Source: Serratia sp. AKBS12
GTDB taxonomy: Bacteria; Pseudomonadota; Gammaproteobacteria; Enterobacterales; Enterobacteriaceae
Direction of reading: 5' to 3'
DNA: 64,000 nucleotides
NCBI RefSeq assembly: GCF_024793895.1
Contig: NZ_JANUSB010000015.1
Location: 1,631,157 to 1,695,156 of the forward strand
How positions within the stretch are numbered: position 1 is the stretch's first letter; each line of letters starts with the position of its first letter. The position numbers and the translations under genes are program-made. Shown here one piece after another: positions 18,590-25,942 of the stretch. The notes under the pieces were generated by a model, which was not told the DNA's origin, did no database searches, and saw only the letters and a program-made list of their open reading frames with translations.

Positions 18590-19015
18590 TCAATCTTCGA
18601 TCGGGATCACCAACAGATCGACCTGCAGGGTATTAATCGCCTGACGCGTCGACGACTTCAAACGGCTCCAGATATCATGATGGTGGCCGAAAATAACCAG
18701 ATCGAACCCCTTTTCTTTTGCCGCGTTGTTCAGTTCCTCCGTTAATTCCCCGCGGCCAATAATCACTTCATCGACAGGATATGAAGAGGATTTCTTGAAC
18801 GATTCCAGAATGTTTTTTGCACGTTCAGAAAAGGTGTGGTCGGTGTAATTGTAGGCGCCAACACCCAGTTCGGCGTAATAACCGGTATGATGGACGTCGA
18901 TATATATCATTGAAAGTTTGGCGTTTAAGGCCCCGGCCAGCTTTGCCCCTTTATCCAGCAGGATTTCTGCATCTTCACTGAGATCGGTAGCAACGACGAT
19001 ATGTTGATATGCCAT
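18590..19015 (-). CDS. Universal stress protein, UspA type
   Basis: The 141-residue protein begins MAYQHIVVATDLSEDA, near-identical in pattern to UspA. It ends with FDLVIFGHHHDIWSRLKSSTRQAINTLQVDLLVIPI, which resembles the UspA C-terminal region rather than the ATP-binding G-2x-G-9x-G(S/T) form. It is therefore likely a non-ATP-binding UspA/UspC/UspD-like paralogue in the cytoplasm. The ribosome site GGAGGG decides the start at 19015. It lies among other stress genes. Confidence 0.85.
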   Translation of the reverse strand: MAYQHIVVATDLSEDAEILLDKGAKLAGALNAKLSMIYIDVHHTGYYAELGVGAYNYTDHTFSERAKNILESFKKSSSYPVDEVIIGRGELTEELNNAAKEKGFDLVIFGHHHDIWSRLKSSTRQAINTLQVDLLVIPIED

Positions 19016-19230
19016 GATTACTGCCCTCCGCATTGCGCTTGCCAACAGGCGGCGTTCCTGACCACCGGCTTTCTATCCTCCTGATAGATACTGACAGTTT
19101 AGGACACTGGCAACACAGTTGCTGAACATCAATGCACGGCGTCGCGGATGCAGTCGCATATTTCCACTGTCGTAATCTTAACGGCGCGTCAACGCCATGT
19201 CTGCCACGCTTTTTTAGCACGACGGGGCAA

Positions 19231-19255
19231 AGAAAAGCCCGGCAATCGCCGGGCT
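19231..19255 (-). terminator. Intrinsic terminator of the YgdI/YgdR lipoprotein gene
   Basis: On the minus strand AGCCCGGC-GATT-GCCGGGCT is followed by TTTCTTTG. It lies 23 bases after the lipoprotein gene stop. Confidence 0.8.
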
Positions 19256-19278
19256 CATACCGTCAGATGACGCTAGCG

Positions 19279-19503
19279 TTAGCGCTCGATTTCAGACATT
19301 TCTCTGACTTCATTTCGGTTGATCTGCTGCTGCGTACCATTAGCATCTTTATACTTAATCAGTCCGGTCGCATTGTCCTCGGACGGTTTACCCTCACTGA
19401 TGATGGTACGACCGTCGTTAGTGTGGATAGCATAATTGCTTGAGCAACCTGCTAAAAAAGCAGAAATCAGCGTAACGCACAGTACAGAGGCTAATTTTTT
19501 CAT
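19279..19503 (-). CDS. YgdI/YgdR family lipoprotein
   Basis: The 74-residue protein is a small lipoprotein: signal peptide with lipobox LAGC (lipid-modified Cys20), then the SH3-like YgdI/YgdR fold (NYAIHTNDGRTIISEGKP, INRNEV). Family members are of unknown function and sit in the outer or inner membrane. The start at 19503 has GGAG upstream. It has its own terminator. Confidence 0.9.
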   Translation of the reverse strand: MKKLASVLCVTLISAFLAGCSSNYAIHTNDGRTIISEGKPSEDNATGLIKYKDANGTQQQINRNEVREMSEIER

Positions 19504-19646
19504 GGTTGCTAACTCCATGTAGTGGACACAGTATAATATTTAGCATAATTTATGGTTTCTGCCAGCATAACGGAAATTTTATACGCCATTTGCTGGCTTA
19601 TAAGACAGTTCCGACGCCTGGCTCGACGCCGTAGCGTTGCTGCGTA

Positions 19647-20552
19647 TCACCCGCCGGATCGGGTTTTGTCGGCCACATCTTCCTCCAGCGGGCCATTTTT
19701 GCCCAGATCGCACCCGGTTAGCGGGTTCACTCGTGGATCGGATCTGGTACGTTGGGCCATCGCCTCCACATCGCTCTGCTGTTCCAACGGCAATACCACG
19801 CTGGCAACCCCCTCGCCTCCATCCACCGCGGGCTGCGGTTCGGCAACATATTGCAGATTTTCGTCCGCGTTCCAACTGCCACGCACTTCACCTTCCGCCG
19901 ACATGTTGAAATATTTGTCGGCGTATTCTTCTATCGGCGGCAATTTACCCGGTGGGAAGCTATTGCGGATCGCATATAGCGCTTTTTCAAAGGAAATCTG
20001 ATGCGCCACTTCGCGGGTCATCAAAAAACCGAGCGCCTGTTTGACGCCGGGATCGTCGGTAACGTTCATCAGCCGCTCGTAGATAATTTTGGCGCGCGCT
20101 TCGGCGGCGATGTTGGAGCGCAAATCAGCGGTGGGCTCCCCTATCGTATCGATATAGGCGGCAGTCCAGGGCACGCCGGCTGAATTGGTCAACGCCGGTC
20201 CGCCGCCGTATAACAGCGAGGTGATATGACTGTCATTACCGTTGCCGGTCAGCGAACGGTACAGTTCCGCTTCGCTTTCCGTGGCTTCCGCCAGTTGCCC
20301 TTTGGCTCCCTTGTTTAACATAGCGACCAGAGAACCGATTATTTCCAGGTGGCTCAACTCTTCGGTGGCGATATCGAGCAGCATATCGCGGCGCCCCAGG
20401 TCATCTTCGCCAAGCCCCTGGGTAAAATAGCGGCAGGCCGCGGCCAGCTCGCCTTGCGGCCCACCAAATTGTTCAAGTAGCAGATTGGCCAGGCCTGGAT
20501 TGGGCTCGGATACGCGGACGGTATATTGCAGCTTTTTTACGTGTCGAAACAT
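19647..20552 (-). CDS. katN: Manganese catalase KatN
   Basis: KatN dismutates hydrogen peroxide at a di-manganese centre in a ferritin-like four-helix bundle. The 301-residue protein has the ligand helices ELAAACRYFTQG, DIATEELSHLEIIG, AAEARAKIIYERL and TREVAHQISF, matching the family. The C-terminal tail is long and polar. It lies 75 bases downstream of yciE on the same strand; in Salmonella katN also follows yciGFE, where the cluster is RpoS-controlled. Confidence 0.93.
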   Translation of the reverse strand: MFRHVKKLQYTVRVSEPNPGLANLLLEQFGGPQGELAAACRYFTQGLGEDDLGRRDMLLDIATEELSHLEIIGSLVAMLNKGAKGQLAEATESEAELYRSLTGNGNDSHITSLLYGGGPALTNSAGVPWTAAYIDTIGEPTADLRSNIAAEARAKIIYERLMNVTDDPGVKQALGFLMTREVAHQISFEKALYAIRNSFPPGKLPPIEEYADKYFNMSAEGEVRGSWNADENLQYVAEPQPAVDGGEGVASVVLPLEQQSDVEAMAQRTRSDPRVNPLTGCDLGKNGPLEEDVADKTRSGG

Positions 20553-20627
20553 GATGCTCTCCTGTTAAGCAACCCTGCGCGCCTTGGCAAGTGCCAGGTT
20601 TTGTAGGTCGAAACGGTGCCGGTGCAG

Positions 20628-21134
20628 TCAATTTTTAGCCTCAACCTCTGGCGTGGCGGAGCGCACCAAAAATTGCTCGGTTACCGTCGGTAAATGCGTC
20701 AACGCCCACTCGGCCATTTTCTGTTCTTGCTCACGGATTTGCTCAAAGATGCGTGCGCCTTCGGTATCGCCGACCAGTTCGGCTGCGGCAATCAGCGAGG
20801 TATAACAGCCAATCTCAAAATTTTCGAAGGTGTAACTGCTAATCGCCCCCTTGACGACTTCATCTTCGGTAAACATTCCCCCCAACGCCTGCCCCATGGC
20901 GGTCATCTTGCCCATGGTATCTTTCAGCGCCGAACTGGAAGTGTCATTGCGTTCAATAACCGTTTGTAATAACGCCTGTTGTTGCAACGTTTCATCAATG
21001 TGCTGTTCAATACGCGCTTTGAGATCGGGATAATGCTCCAGGCGATCGGCCATGCGCCGTAACATGGTTTCCGCCTGCTTTTCCATTGCGTGGGCGTCGC
21101 GTAACCAGTCAAGATAATTCTCTTCATATGTCAT
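20628..21134 (-). CDS. yciE: YciE/YciF-type ferritin-like stress protein
   Basis: This 168-residue member of the DUF892 ferritin-like family has the same length as E. coli YciE and a near-identical pattern (YLDWLRDAHAMEKQAE, YPDLKARIEQH, FEIGCYTSLIAAAE, EKFLVRS-like end). These proteins form helical bundles with a di-metal site and are induced by osmotic and stationary stress. It is upstream of katN and divergent from yciG. A separate yciF is not present. Confidence 0.9.
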   Translation of the reverse strand: MTYEENYLDWLRDAHAMEKQAETMLRRMADRLEHYPDLKARIEQHIDETLQQQALLQTVIERNDTSSSALKDTMGKMTAMGQALGGMFTEDEVVKGAISSYTFENFEIGCYTSLIAAAELVGDTEGARIFEQIREQEQKMAEWALTHLPTVTEQFLVRSATPEVEAKN

Positions 21135-21585
21135 GCTGTTACCTCGCTAAGGGCTGGTGAAAGATATAACAAAACGTTAATCAGGAATTTAATAAAAAAC
21201 ACCCCGTATAAAACCTCATTTAACACGGTAAAAGAGTTTAGTGGCTCGCTATCTCTCCTGAAGATATCGATAAAATGTTAATCACGCCACGCCGCCATAT
21301 TATAAACGATAGTCGTTATTAACAGCTTTTCGAGCCCAACATGAATAAATAACTGAAATAAATTATGATTATCTTCGTAGGTACATTCGATGGTTAAATT
21401 AAGCAATCAAATGTTTTATTTTTGTTATTTAATTATTTCAGTTTATTTCAATGCATTTAATTTCGTTTTTTAATTGGCTATTGCATGGAAAAAATAGCGG
21501 TAGGTTCTATAGTTTTATCTGATTAGAGAAACCATGATTTCTCTGATATCAACATAAACTAACTTTCTTTATTCAGGAGGTTATT
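21135..21585. other. AT-rich divergent promoter region yciE/yciG
   Basis: This 451-base region is much richer in A+T than its neighbours and has no open frame of note. CTATAGTT at 21507-21514 resembles a sigma-S extended -10 (CTATACTT) about 75 bases before yciG, which fits the known RpoS control of yci genes. No repeats or terminators were recognised. Confidence 0.45.
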
Positions 21586-21804
21586 ATGGCAGAGCATCGT
21601 GGCGGTTCAGGTAATTTCGCTGAAGACAGGGAACGAGCTTCTGAAGCCGGCAAAAAAGGCGGTCAGGAAAGCGGTGGAAATTTCAAAAACGATCCGCAAC
21701 GCGCTTCTGTGGCAGGTAAAAAAGGTGGGCAGGTCAGCGGCGGTAACTTCAAGAATGACCCTGAGCGCGCCGCTGAGGCCGGCAAAAAAGGTGGGCAACA
21801 TTAA
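21586..21804 (+). CDS. yciG: Stress-induced KGG-repeat protein YciG
   Basis: The 72-residue hydrophilic protein holds three copies of a Con-10/KGG repeat (AGKKGGQ... SGGNFKNDP.RA). E. coli YciG has the same repeat architecture and is needed for swarming. The ribosome site AGGAGG lies ahead of the ATG. Unlike the yciGFE operon order of E. coli, this copy is divergent from yciE. Confidence 0.92.
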   Translation: MAEHRGGSGNFAEDRERASEAGKKGGQESGGNFKNDPQRASVAGKKGGQVSGGNFKNDPERAAEAGKKGGQH

Positions 21805-22012
21805 GCGTTAGCCCTTTACCGGGTTATGTGCCGCCAGCCAGCCCTGCAATGGGGTTGGCGATATGAGGTTGGCATAAAAAACATCATTGAGTGGCATCGT
21901 TGAGTCTGCCCGTAGCGCCTCAAATCAGCAACCAGCACGGCTGCCAACCGCCGGTACGCCACGACAGATTCGTTCCTCTGGCATAGACAGCAATTCGTTT
22001 GAGGAGATGAAC

Positions 22013-22969
22013 ATGCAGCACACTTCTTTTACACACATCCATCGCCACACCATAAGTACCGAGTTGAAGCTGCAATTGGTCGATTTGACAACCTTCCACT
22101 TTGCCAAAAACGTGCCGGAAGTAGTCAGCATGTGCAAGGTTAAAGATTATATAAAAACCCATAGTAATCAACCTGTCATCAATGTATTCACTGCCATGCA
22201 CGCCACGCCGTCCACTTTACTTGAGGAATTGAAAAGCATTACCGCCAACCTGGCAGACAGCGCCGCTCGTTGCCATTGCGGATTATGCGGCGGCGGGCCA
22301 CAAATCAGCCACGATGCTGCCTGCGGGTTCGGACAGAATATTCATGTCGGCGTCGAAGACGGCAATCAGGCCGCCTATCTTTGCCAGGCGCTAAAGGCAT
22401 ACTTGCCGCATTTTATCGCATTGAATGATTCGTCGCCGTTTAATCAACCCGAAAACGCCGGCGCTGTGCCTACTCCCATCAGACCGAGGCTGGAGCTGGG
22501 CTGCGTCGAAATCAGCATATGCGACGCGCCTCTCACCTTGACCCACGCGGCCATGCTGTGCGGCTATGCGCAACTGTTGGTCAATTTGCTGCTTGCCGTT
22601 CAATCTGATGCCCCCGCCGGTCAAGACGACGACTACGCCAGGAACCTGCATAACGCACGCCGTGCGGGCTTGTCCGCCCAGTATACCGATCCCCTGAGTG
22701 GGGAAACCGTCATGTTGAACCAGCATATTAAATCAACGCTAGCGCTGTTGACGCAACTCAATAAGGAAGATGAGTGCGGAGTAATAAAATACTTCCGCCA
22801 TTATTTGCAGCAAGAATATCATGACGGTGAACTGTTACGTCATAACCTGGACATTGGTGTCGGCACGGCCGGAATAACCCGTTCCATGATCAATTTACTG
22901 ATGCCTCCTGAGCATATTATCGTTAATGAGCAATCCATATTCCAGCGGAGCGCCTATGAAGCTTTATGA
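22013..22969 (+). CDS. Diverged, shortened YbdK/GCS2-type carboxylate-amine ligase
   Basis: The 318-residue protein aligns by eye with E. coli YbdK (a weak gamma-glutamyl ligase). TELKLQLVD matches IELEMQVVN, FGQNIHVGVEDGNQAAYL matches FGQHVHVGCASGDDAIYL, and PHFIALNDSSPF matches PHFIALSAASPY. VEISICDAPLTLTHA matches VEVRVMDTPLTLSHA, and a TDPLSGE segment follows. It is about 50 residues shorter, with two internal regions trimmed. The second metal Glu of the ExE pair is Lys, and the Arg of EVRV is replaced. A cysteine cluster (CHCGLCGGG, about residues 85-93) is unusual. The start at 22013 has GAGGAG six bases upstream. It overlaps the next gene. Activity may be lost or changed. Confidence 0.7.
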   Translation: MQHTSFTHIHRHTISTELKLQLVDLTTFHFAKNVPEVVSMCKVKDYIKTHSNQPVINVFTAMHATPSTLLEELKSITANLADSAARCHCGLCGGGPQISHDAACGFGQNIHVGVEDGNQAAYLCQALKAYLPHFIALNDSSPFNQPENAGAVPTPIRPRLELGCVEISICDAPLTLTHAAMLCGYAQLLVNLLLAVQSDAPAGQDDDYARNLHNARRAGLSAQYTDPLSGETVMLNQHIKSTLALLTQLNKEDECGVIKYFRHYLQQEYHDGELLRHNLDIGVGTAGITRSMINLLMPPEHIIVNEQSIFQRSAYEAL

Positions 22970-23141
22970 ACTATTGATAGGAAAATTCTCGGTGTATGTG
23001 GTAGCGAAAAATGAGGACCATGCCAAAGATCAGGCGATGGAAATAGCCTTTCATCTCGCCGAGCAGGGACCAAGCATGTATATATCGGGGATGATACTGT
23101 GTGAAGCCGATACTGTTCACCTTGAACATCAATATCACTGA
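22956..23141 (+). CDS. Small hypothetical protein, 61 residues, coupled to the YbdK-like gene
   Basis: The start ATG with GGAG upstream lies inside the last 14 bases of the YbdK-like gene, so the two are probably translated together. The protein (MKLYELLIGKFSVYVVAKNE..., ending in HLEHQYH) looks like a small alpha/beta domain. It has one cysteine, a histidine-rich end and no signal peptide or membrane span. I do not recognise the family. Context suggests a partner or substrate of the ligase-like protein, but this is inference. Confidence 0.6.
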   Translation: MKLYELLIGKFSVYVVAKNEDHAKDQAMEIAFHLAEQGPSMYISGMILCEADTVHLEHQYH

Positions 23142-23251
23142 ACGCGTGATGAAAATGTTCACCGAGCCTTAATGGATACTATATATTTATGTAGATAAAA
23201 TATTATAAGCTGCACAAATAAAAAACTAGGAATTTTAGTATTTTTAATGGA

Positions 23252-23280
23252 TTGACATAAAGTTACGGTCTATTATTAAT
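23252..23280 (+). promoter_or_regulatory. Promoter ahead of the candidate small RNA
   Basis: A perfect -35 TTGACA (23252-23257) is followed, with 16-17 base spacing, by TATTAA/ATTAAT (23274-23280). There is no open frame starting just downstream. Confidence 0.55.
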
Positions 23281-23283
23281 AGC

Positions 23284-23425
23284 GTCGTCTCACGACAATA
23301 TAGAGCTACTTCGTTACCCCACACGGCTCATGGATTTGAGCCACTTCCTCAACGAAGCAGACCTATCGCGACAAGTTTAATTTCCCCTTTGCATTTGCAA
23401 ACCCGGCCACAAGGCCGGGTTCTTT
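23284..23425 (+). ncRNA. Candidate structured small RNA, about 140 bases
   Basis: After the promoter come GTCGT-CTC-ACGAC (23284-23296) and a two-level stem, CTTCGTT (23309-23315) with AACGAAG (23351-23357). The latter encloses GGCTCA (23325-23330) with TGAGCC (23337-23342). The 3' end is AACCCGGCC-ACAA-GGCCGGGTT (23400-23421) then CTTTCTCTCT. Promoter, nested stems and end hairpin without a reading frame suggest an RNA gene. I do not recognise the family. It lies between the YbdK-like unit and the prophage scar. Confidence 0.5.
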
Positions 23426-23571
23426 CTCTCTATCGCACGAATGCAGTGCCACGAATCTCCATTATGCCGGCGGCAACCTGATTATTTTCTACCCGTTACG
23501 GTTTAAACGAGCAGATATAGGGGAAGCTTTGCTAAACCGCTTTGAAAACCGTTGCGATTTGAACAATAAAA
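23426..23571. other. Short gap, no gene seen
   Basis: Between the candidate RNA and the lysis-operon terminator I see no supported feature. The distal prophage attachment site may lie in this area, but I could not identify a repeat of the icd end. Confidence 0.3.
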
Positions 23572-23595
23572 AACGGGAACCATCAGGCTCCCGTT
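23572..23595 (-). terminator. Terminator of the prophage lysis module
   Basis: On the minus strand AACGGGA...TCCCGTT is followed by TTTTTATTG. It overlaps the stop codon of the last open frame of the lysozyme remnant. Confidence 0.75.
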
Positions 23596-24137
23596 AATTA
23601 GGCTCTGTACTGCTGATGTTTGACAGAGTGATGCCGCTGAATAGATACGGATCACCTTCGGTGCCAACCGGTGCGATGGCGACAATCTTGTTCATGGTGG
23701 TCTGCCGGTTAGTGGGCTTCCAGGCATACGGCAGATAAGCCTCAGAGAACATTACCTCATTGCCTTTGAAACCCGCACAGATGCCGTTTTTCATGGCACA
23801 TAAACCGATCATGCCTTCCGGCGGCATTCACCTCGATGCAGTTCTGTGCATCCAGTTGGTCTTCGGCAAACCACTTGGCGATCTGTTGATCACTTGCCGT
23901 GCTGACAGCGGAAACACCTTTCCCGGTATGGCCGATTCCCTGCGTGATGATATTGGCTGGGCATAGATACGGATCCCGGCGGCAGCTCTCAGCATTCCCC
24001 ATGACTTCCATTGCCGCTTTGGAGAACCGGAGGGGATTTCCATTCGCCGATTTGAAATCACCCGCCTGGTTCAGTACCAGCGCGATAATCACGGACACAG
24101 AACAAACGACAGCGCCGACCTTCTTTTTAATCGTCAT
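23594..24137 (-). pseudogene. Prophage lysozyme (GH24, SAR endolysin type), disrupted
   Basis: The first frame (24137 down to 23757) starts with an ATGA overlap after the holin. It encodes a signal-arrest N-terminus (MTIKKKVGAVVCSVSVIIALVL) and the catalytic start of a phage-21-type lysozyme (GNAESCRRDPYLCPA, ITQGIGHTGKG). It stops after about 126 residues without the FNxGCG core. A second frame (23827-23594, 77 residues) continues from MPPEGM but does not look like a lysozyme C-terminus to me. A frameshift plus deletion is the simplest reading. Confidence 0.7.
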
Positions 24138-24376
24138 TTAGCCCGCCCCGGATTAATGATCGTGGCACCGGCGCGGAACGCCCGTTCAATGGCTCGCGTC
24201 TGGCGATTCTGGAAGTACAGGTTTGCGGCAAACGTCGCGATACCAATGATGATACCGATGACGATCGCCCAATCGTTCAACGTGAGATCGTTAAGTAATT
24301 TGCCCACCTTCCCCACCAGCACAAGAAACCCCGAAGAGAGGTAGGCCGCGAGGCTTGCTTTCTCCTGCATTTTCAT
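24134..24376 (-). CDS. Phage holin (class II type)
   Basis: The 80-residue protein has two hydrophobic segments (about 9-25 and 34-52, AIVIGIIIGIATFAANLYF) and a basic end (NRQTRAIERAFRAG). It is typical of small lambdoid holins that form inner-membrane lesions at lysis. The start at 24376 has GGAGG upstream. Its stop overlaps the lysozyme start (ATGA), the classical lysis-cassette order. It appears intact although its partner is broken. Confidence 0.8.
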   Translation of the reverse strand: MKMQEKASLAAYLSSGFLVLVGKVGKLLNDLTLNDWAIVIGIIIGIATFAANLYFQNRQTRAIERAFRAGATIINPGRAK

Positions 24377-24401
24377 ACTCCACCTCCCCCGCTGGGGGAA
24401 T

Positions 24402-24434
24402 AAAAAAAGCCTGCTGGGCGAACCATGCAGGCTT
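24402..24434 (-). terminator. Terminator upstream of the holin gene
   Basis: On the minus strand AAGCCTGC (complement of 24427-24434) pairs with GCAGGCTT (complement of 24407-24414) and is followed by TTTTT. In position it corresponds to the late-operon tR' terminators read through by Q in lambdoid phages. Confidence 0.7.
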
Positions 24435-24444
24435 AGGACTGACC

Positions 24445-24479
24445 AATAAAAAAGCCGGAGTAGCTTTAAGCATACTCCG
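24445..24479 (-). terminator. Second, tandem terminator before the holin
   Basis: On the minus strand CGGAGTA...TACTCCG is followed by GGCTTTTTTATTGG. It follows the 24507 gene and precedes the other terminator by 20 bases. Confidence 0.7.
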
Positions 24480-24506
24480 ACATCTTTCGGAAATTTAGCG
24501 CGTATT

Positions 24507-24911
24507 CTATGTAAGGTCAACGCCTTGCTGTAATAGTCCTGCGTCATTTAATGCAATAACGACATTCATCTGCTGATTGTGTATTTTGTCTCGATTCTGC
24601 GCAGTTTTAATGGCTTCCTGCCATAATTCTTTTGCCCCAACATTTATACCCGGTTTGGCCAGTAAGTATTGAGCCGCCCTAATCGCATACTGCTGGTTTA
24701 AATTTCCTTGCCGAAGATAATTCCCACTTGGAACACCTTTTATCCAACCATCTTGGCAAAGGCCGAGAAATGCGCCTCTTGGACAGCTTTTCTCTTTACC
24801 TTGTACTGCAGTATCCCATGCTGTATTTGGTGAAACGCCACTATCGATAACTGCCCTAACTGCCACAAGAGCAATTGAACCATAAACCGTGTTTTCAGCA
24901 TTCTTCATCAT
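24507..24911 (-). CDS. Hypothetical prophage-region protein, about 134 residues
   Basis: The frame encodes a soluble protein (MMKNAENTVYGSIALVAVRAV..., with SCPRGAFLGLCQDGWIKGVP and YAIRAAQYLLAKPG). The start is uncertain: ATG 24911 or 24908, overlapping the end of the upstream open frame, or ATG 24920. I have no confident family; it lies between a Q-like remnant and the lysis genes, where lambdoid phages often carry accessory (moron-like) genes. It is followed by two terminators, and the frame looks intact. Confidence 0.5.
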   Translation of the reverse strand: MMKNAENTVYGSIALVAVRAVIDSGVSPNTAWDTAVQGKEKSCPRGAFLGLCQDGWIKGVPSGNYLRQGNLNQQYAIRAAQYLLAKPGINVGAKELWQEAIKTAQNRDKIHNQQMNVVIALNDAGLLQQGVDLT

Positions 24912-25309
24912 ATTTCTCATTTGTAATACGATCAGCAAGCATCGAAGTAGCATTGGATTCTTCGACATACAACCAATCCATGCACTGCTTCACCAATTCC
25001 GCATACCGACTTGCCCAGTCCCCCGACTCTACCACGCCCCTATGATTCGCATCGACTTACGCAGATGTTCCATATTGGCGGGTATCTTACCCTTACCGCC
25101 ACACTCTTCGCACTCCCCCGGGTGCGGCCTAACTGTGCGACCGGTGCCGGAACAACGTGGGCAAATATTGGTTGTGGCAGCGTGGCGCTCTGACCAGGCG
25201 CGCAATGCGCACGTTCCCGCTCAATCCGCATATTCAAATCGGTAATTTCCATTCCAGTTTCAACGTAAACAGCATCGCTGATCTGCACCTGGCTACGGTG
25301 CTTGTCCAA
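24895..25309 (-). pseudogene. Phage late antiterminator Q-like gene with frameshifts
   Basis: Three overlapping minus-strand frames together give one protein. They are a start at TTG 25309 (MDKHRSQVQISDAV... EITDLNMRIERERA), a middle part with a DnaJ-type zinc finger (NICPRCSGTGRTV... ECEECGGKGKIP), and an end part (SGDWASRYAELVKQ... YVEESNATSMLADRI) closing at 24895. Lambda Q has the same zinc finger (CRDCHGTG, ECGRCKGVG) followed by WSRTVKPLYDALV and EESIADNIL, as I recall it. Position before the lysis module also fits Q. Two frameshifts make it inactive as read. Confidence 0.6.
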
Positions 25310-25314
25310 AACCT

Positions 25315-25431
25315 TTATTTCTCAAGTATGATACTGAGAGCTAACTGACATGCCGCCGCCGCACTCTCAGGGTGCGGGCGCTGATGCACCCATTCATTAA
25401 TTGCAGCGCGTACCCACCGCTGAAAGGGCAT
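25315..25431 (-). CDS. Short prophage open frame, probably truncated
   Basis: A 38-residue frame (MPFQRWVRAAINEW..., ending LALSIILEK) ends six bases before the Q-like start and begins at the junction with the integrase fragment. Its spacing to Q suggests the end of a phage nin-region gene cut by deletion. The family is unknown. Confidence 0.3.
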   Translation of the reverse strand: MPFQRWVRAAINEWVHQRPHPESAAAACQLALSIILEK

Positions 25432-25437
25432 CGATGT

Positions 25438-25870
25438 TATTAAGCAAAGCTGCCCCCATCAGGGAACATCTACACGTTGAGCAGACTAAGACTGGGGCAA
25501 GGTCGCAATACCGCTTTCTCTTCGCTGTGATGCCATTGGCATGACTCTGGAGCAGGTAATCGCTCAGTGTCGAGATCATATCGTCAGCCCTTACCTCGTC
25601 CACTACACGCACAATACGGCAATGGCCAGACGTGGAGCCATGGTTAAACCCAATACGATCAGTACCAGCTTTAAAAAAATTCAAGAGCTGTCGGGGTTAA
25701 CTTGGAGTAAGGGCACACCACCCAGTTTTCACGAAATTCGTTCGCTGGCAGAACGCTTATACCGGGAGCAAAAAATCAATACTCGGGATTTGCTTGGACA
25801 CAAAAGCCAGCGTCAAACCGATCGAATCAACGATGATCGAGGAAAAGAATGGAGGGGTGTTGGGGCGTGA
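25438..25870 (+). pseudogene. Tyrosine-recombinase integrase fragment, inactive
   Basis: Two frames give the C-terminal catalytic part of a lambda-type integrase: HLHVEQTKTG, then after a one-base shift VAIPLSLRCDAIGM, and FHEIRSLAERLYREQ with the HxxR motif, and LLGHKSQ. The N-terminal half is missing. The residue aligned with the nucleophile Tyr342 of lambda Int is Ile (TDRINDDRGKEW versus ASQYRDDRGREW). It lies about 125 bases from the icd stop, as expected for a phage that used icd as attachment site. Confidence 0.8.
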
Positions 25871-25942
25871 AATTCGGTCATTTTTCATACCTTTTTGCAG
25901 AAGAGTTTTGCAGAGGTTTTGCAGAAGAATTTTTTGAAGGGA

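Noticed and set aside
23284-23425. Reading the candidate small RNA as a leader of a downstream gene
   Set aside because: No plus-strand gene follows, and a nine-pair hairpin ends the segment.
24134-24547. Longer 137-residue version of the holin
   Set aside because: The upstream part crosses two terminators and lacks holin character; GGAGG marks the start at 24376.
25397-25684. 95-residue minus-strand frame over the integrase fragment
   Set aside because: It is antisense to a clear integrase sequence on the plus strand.
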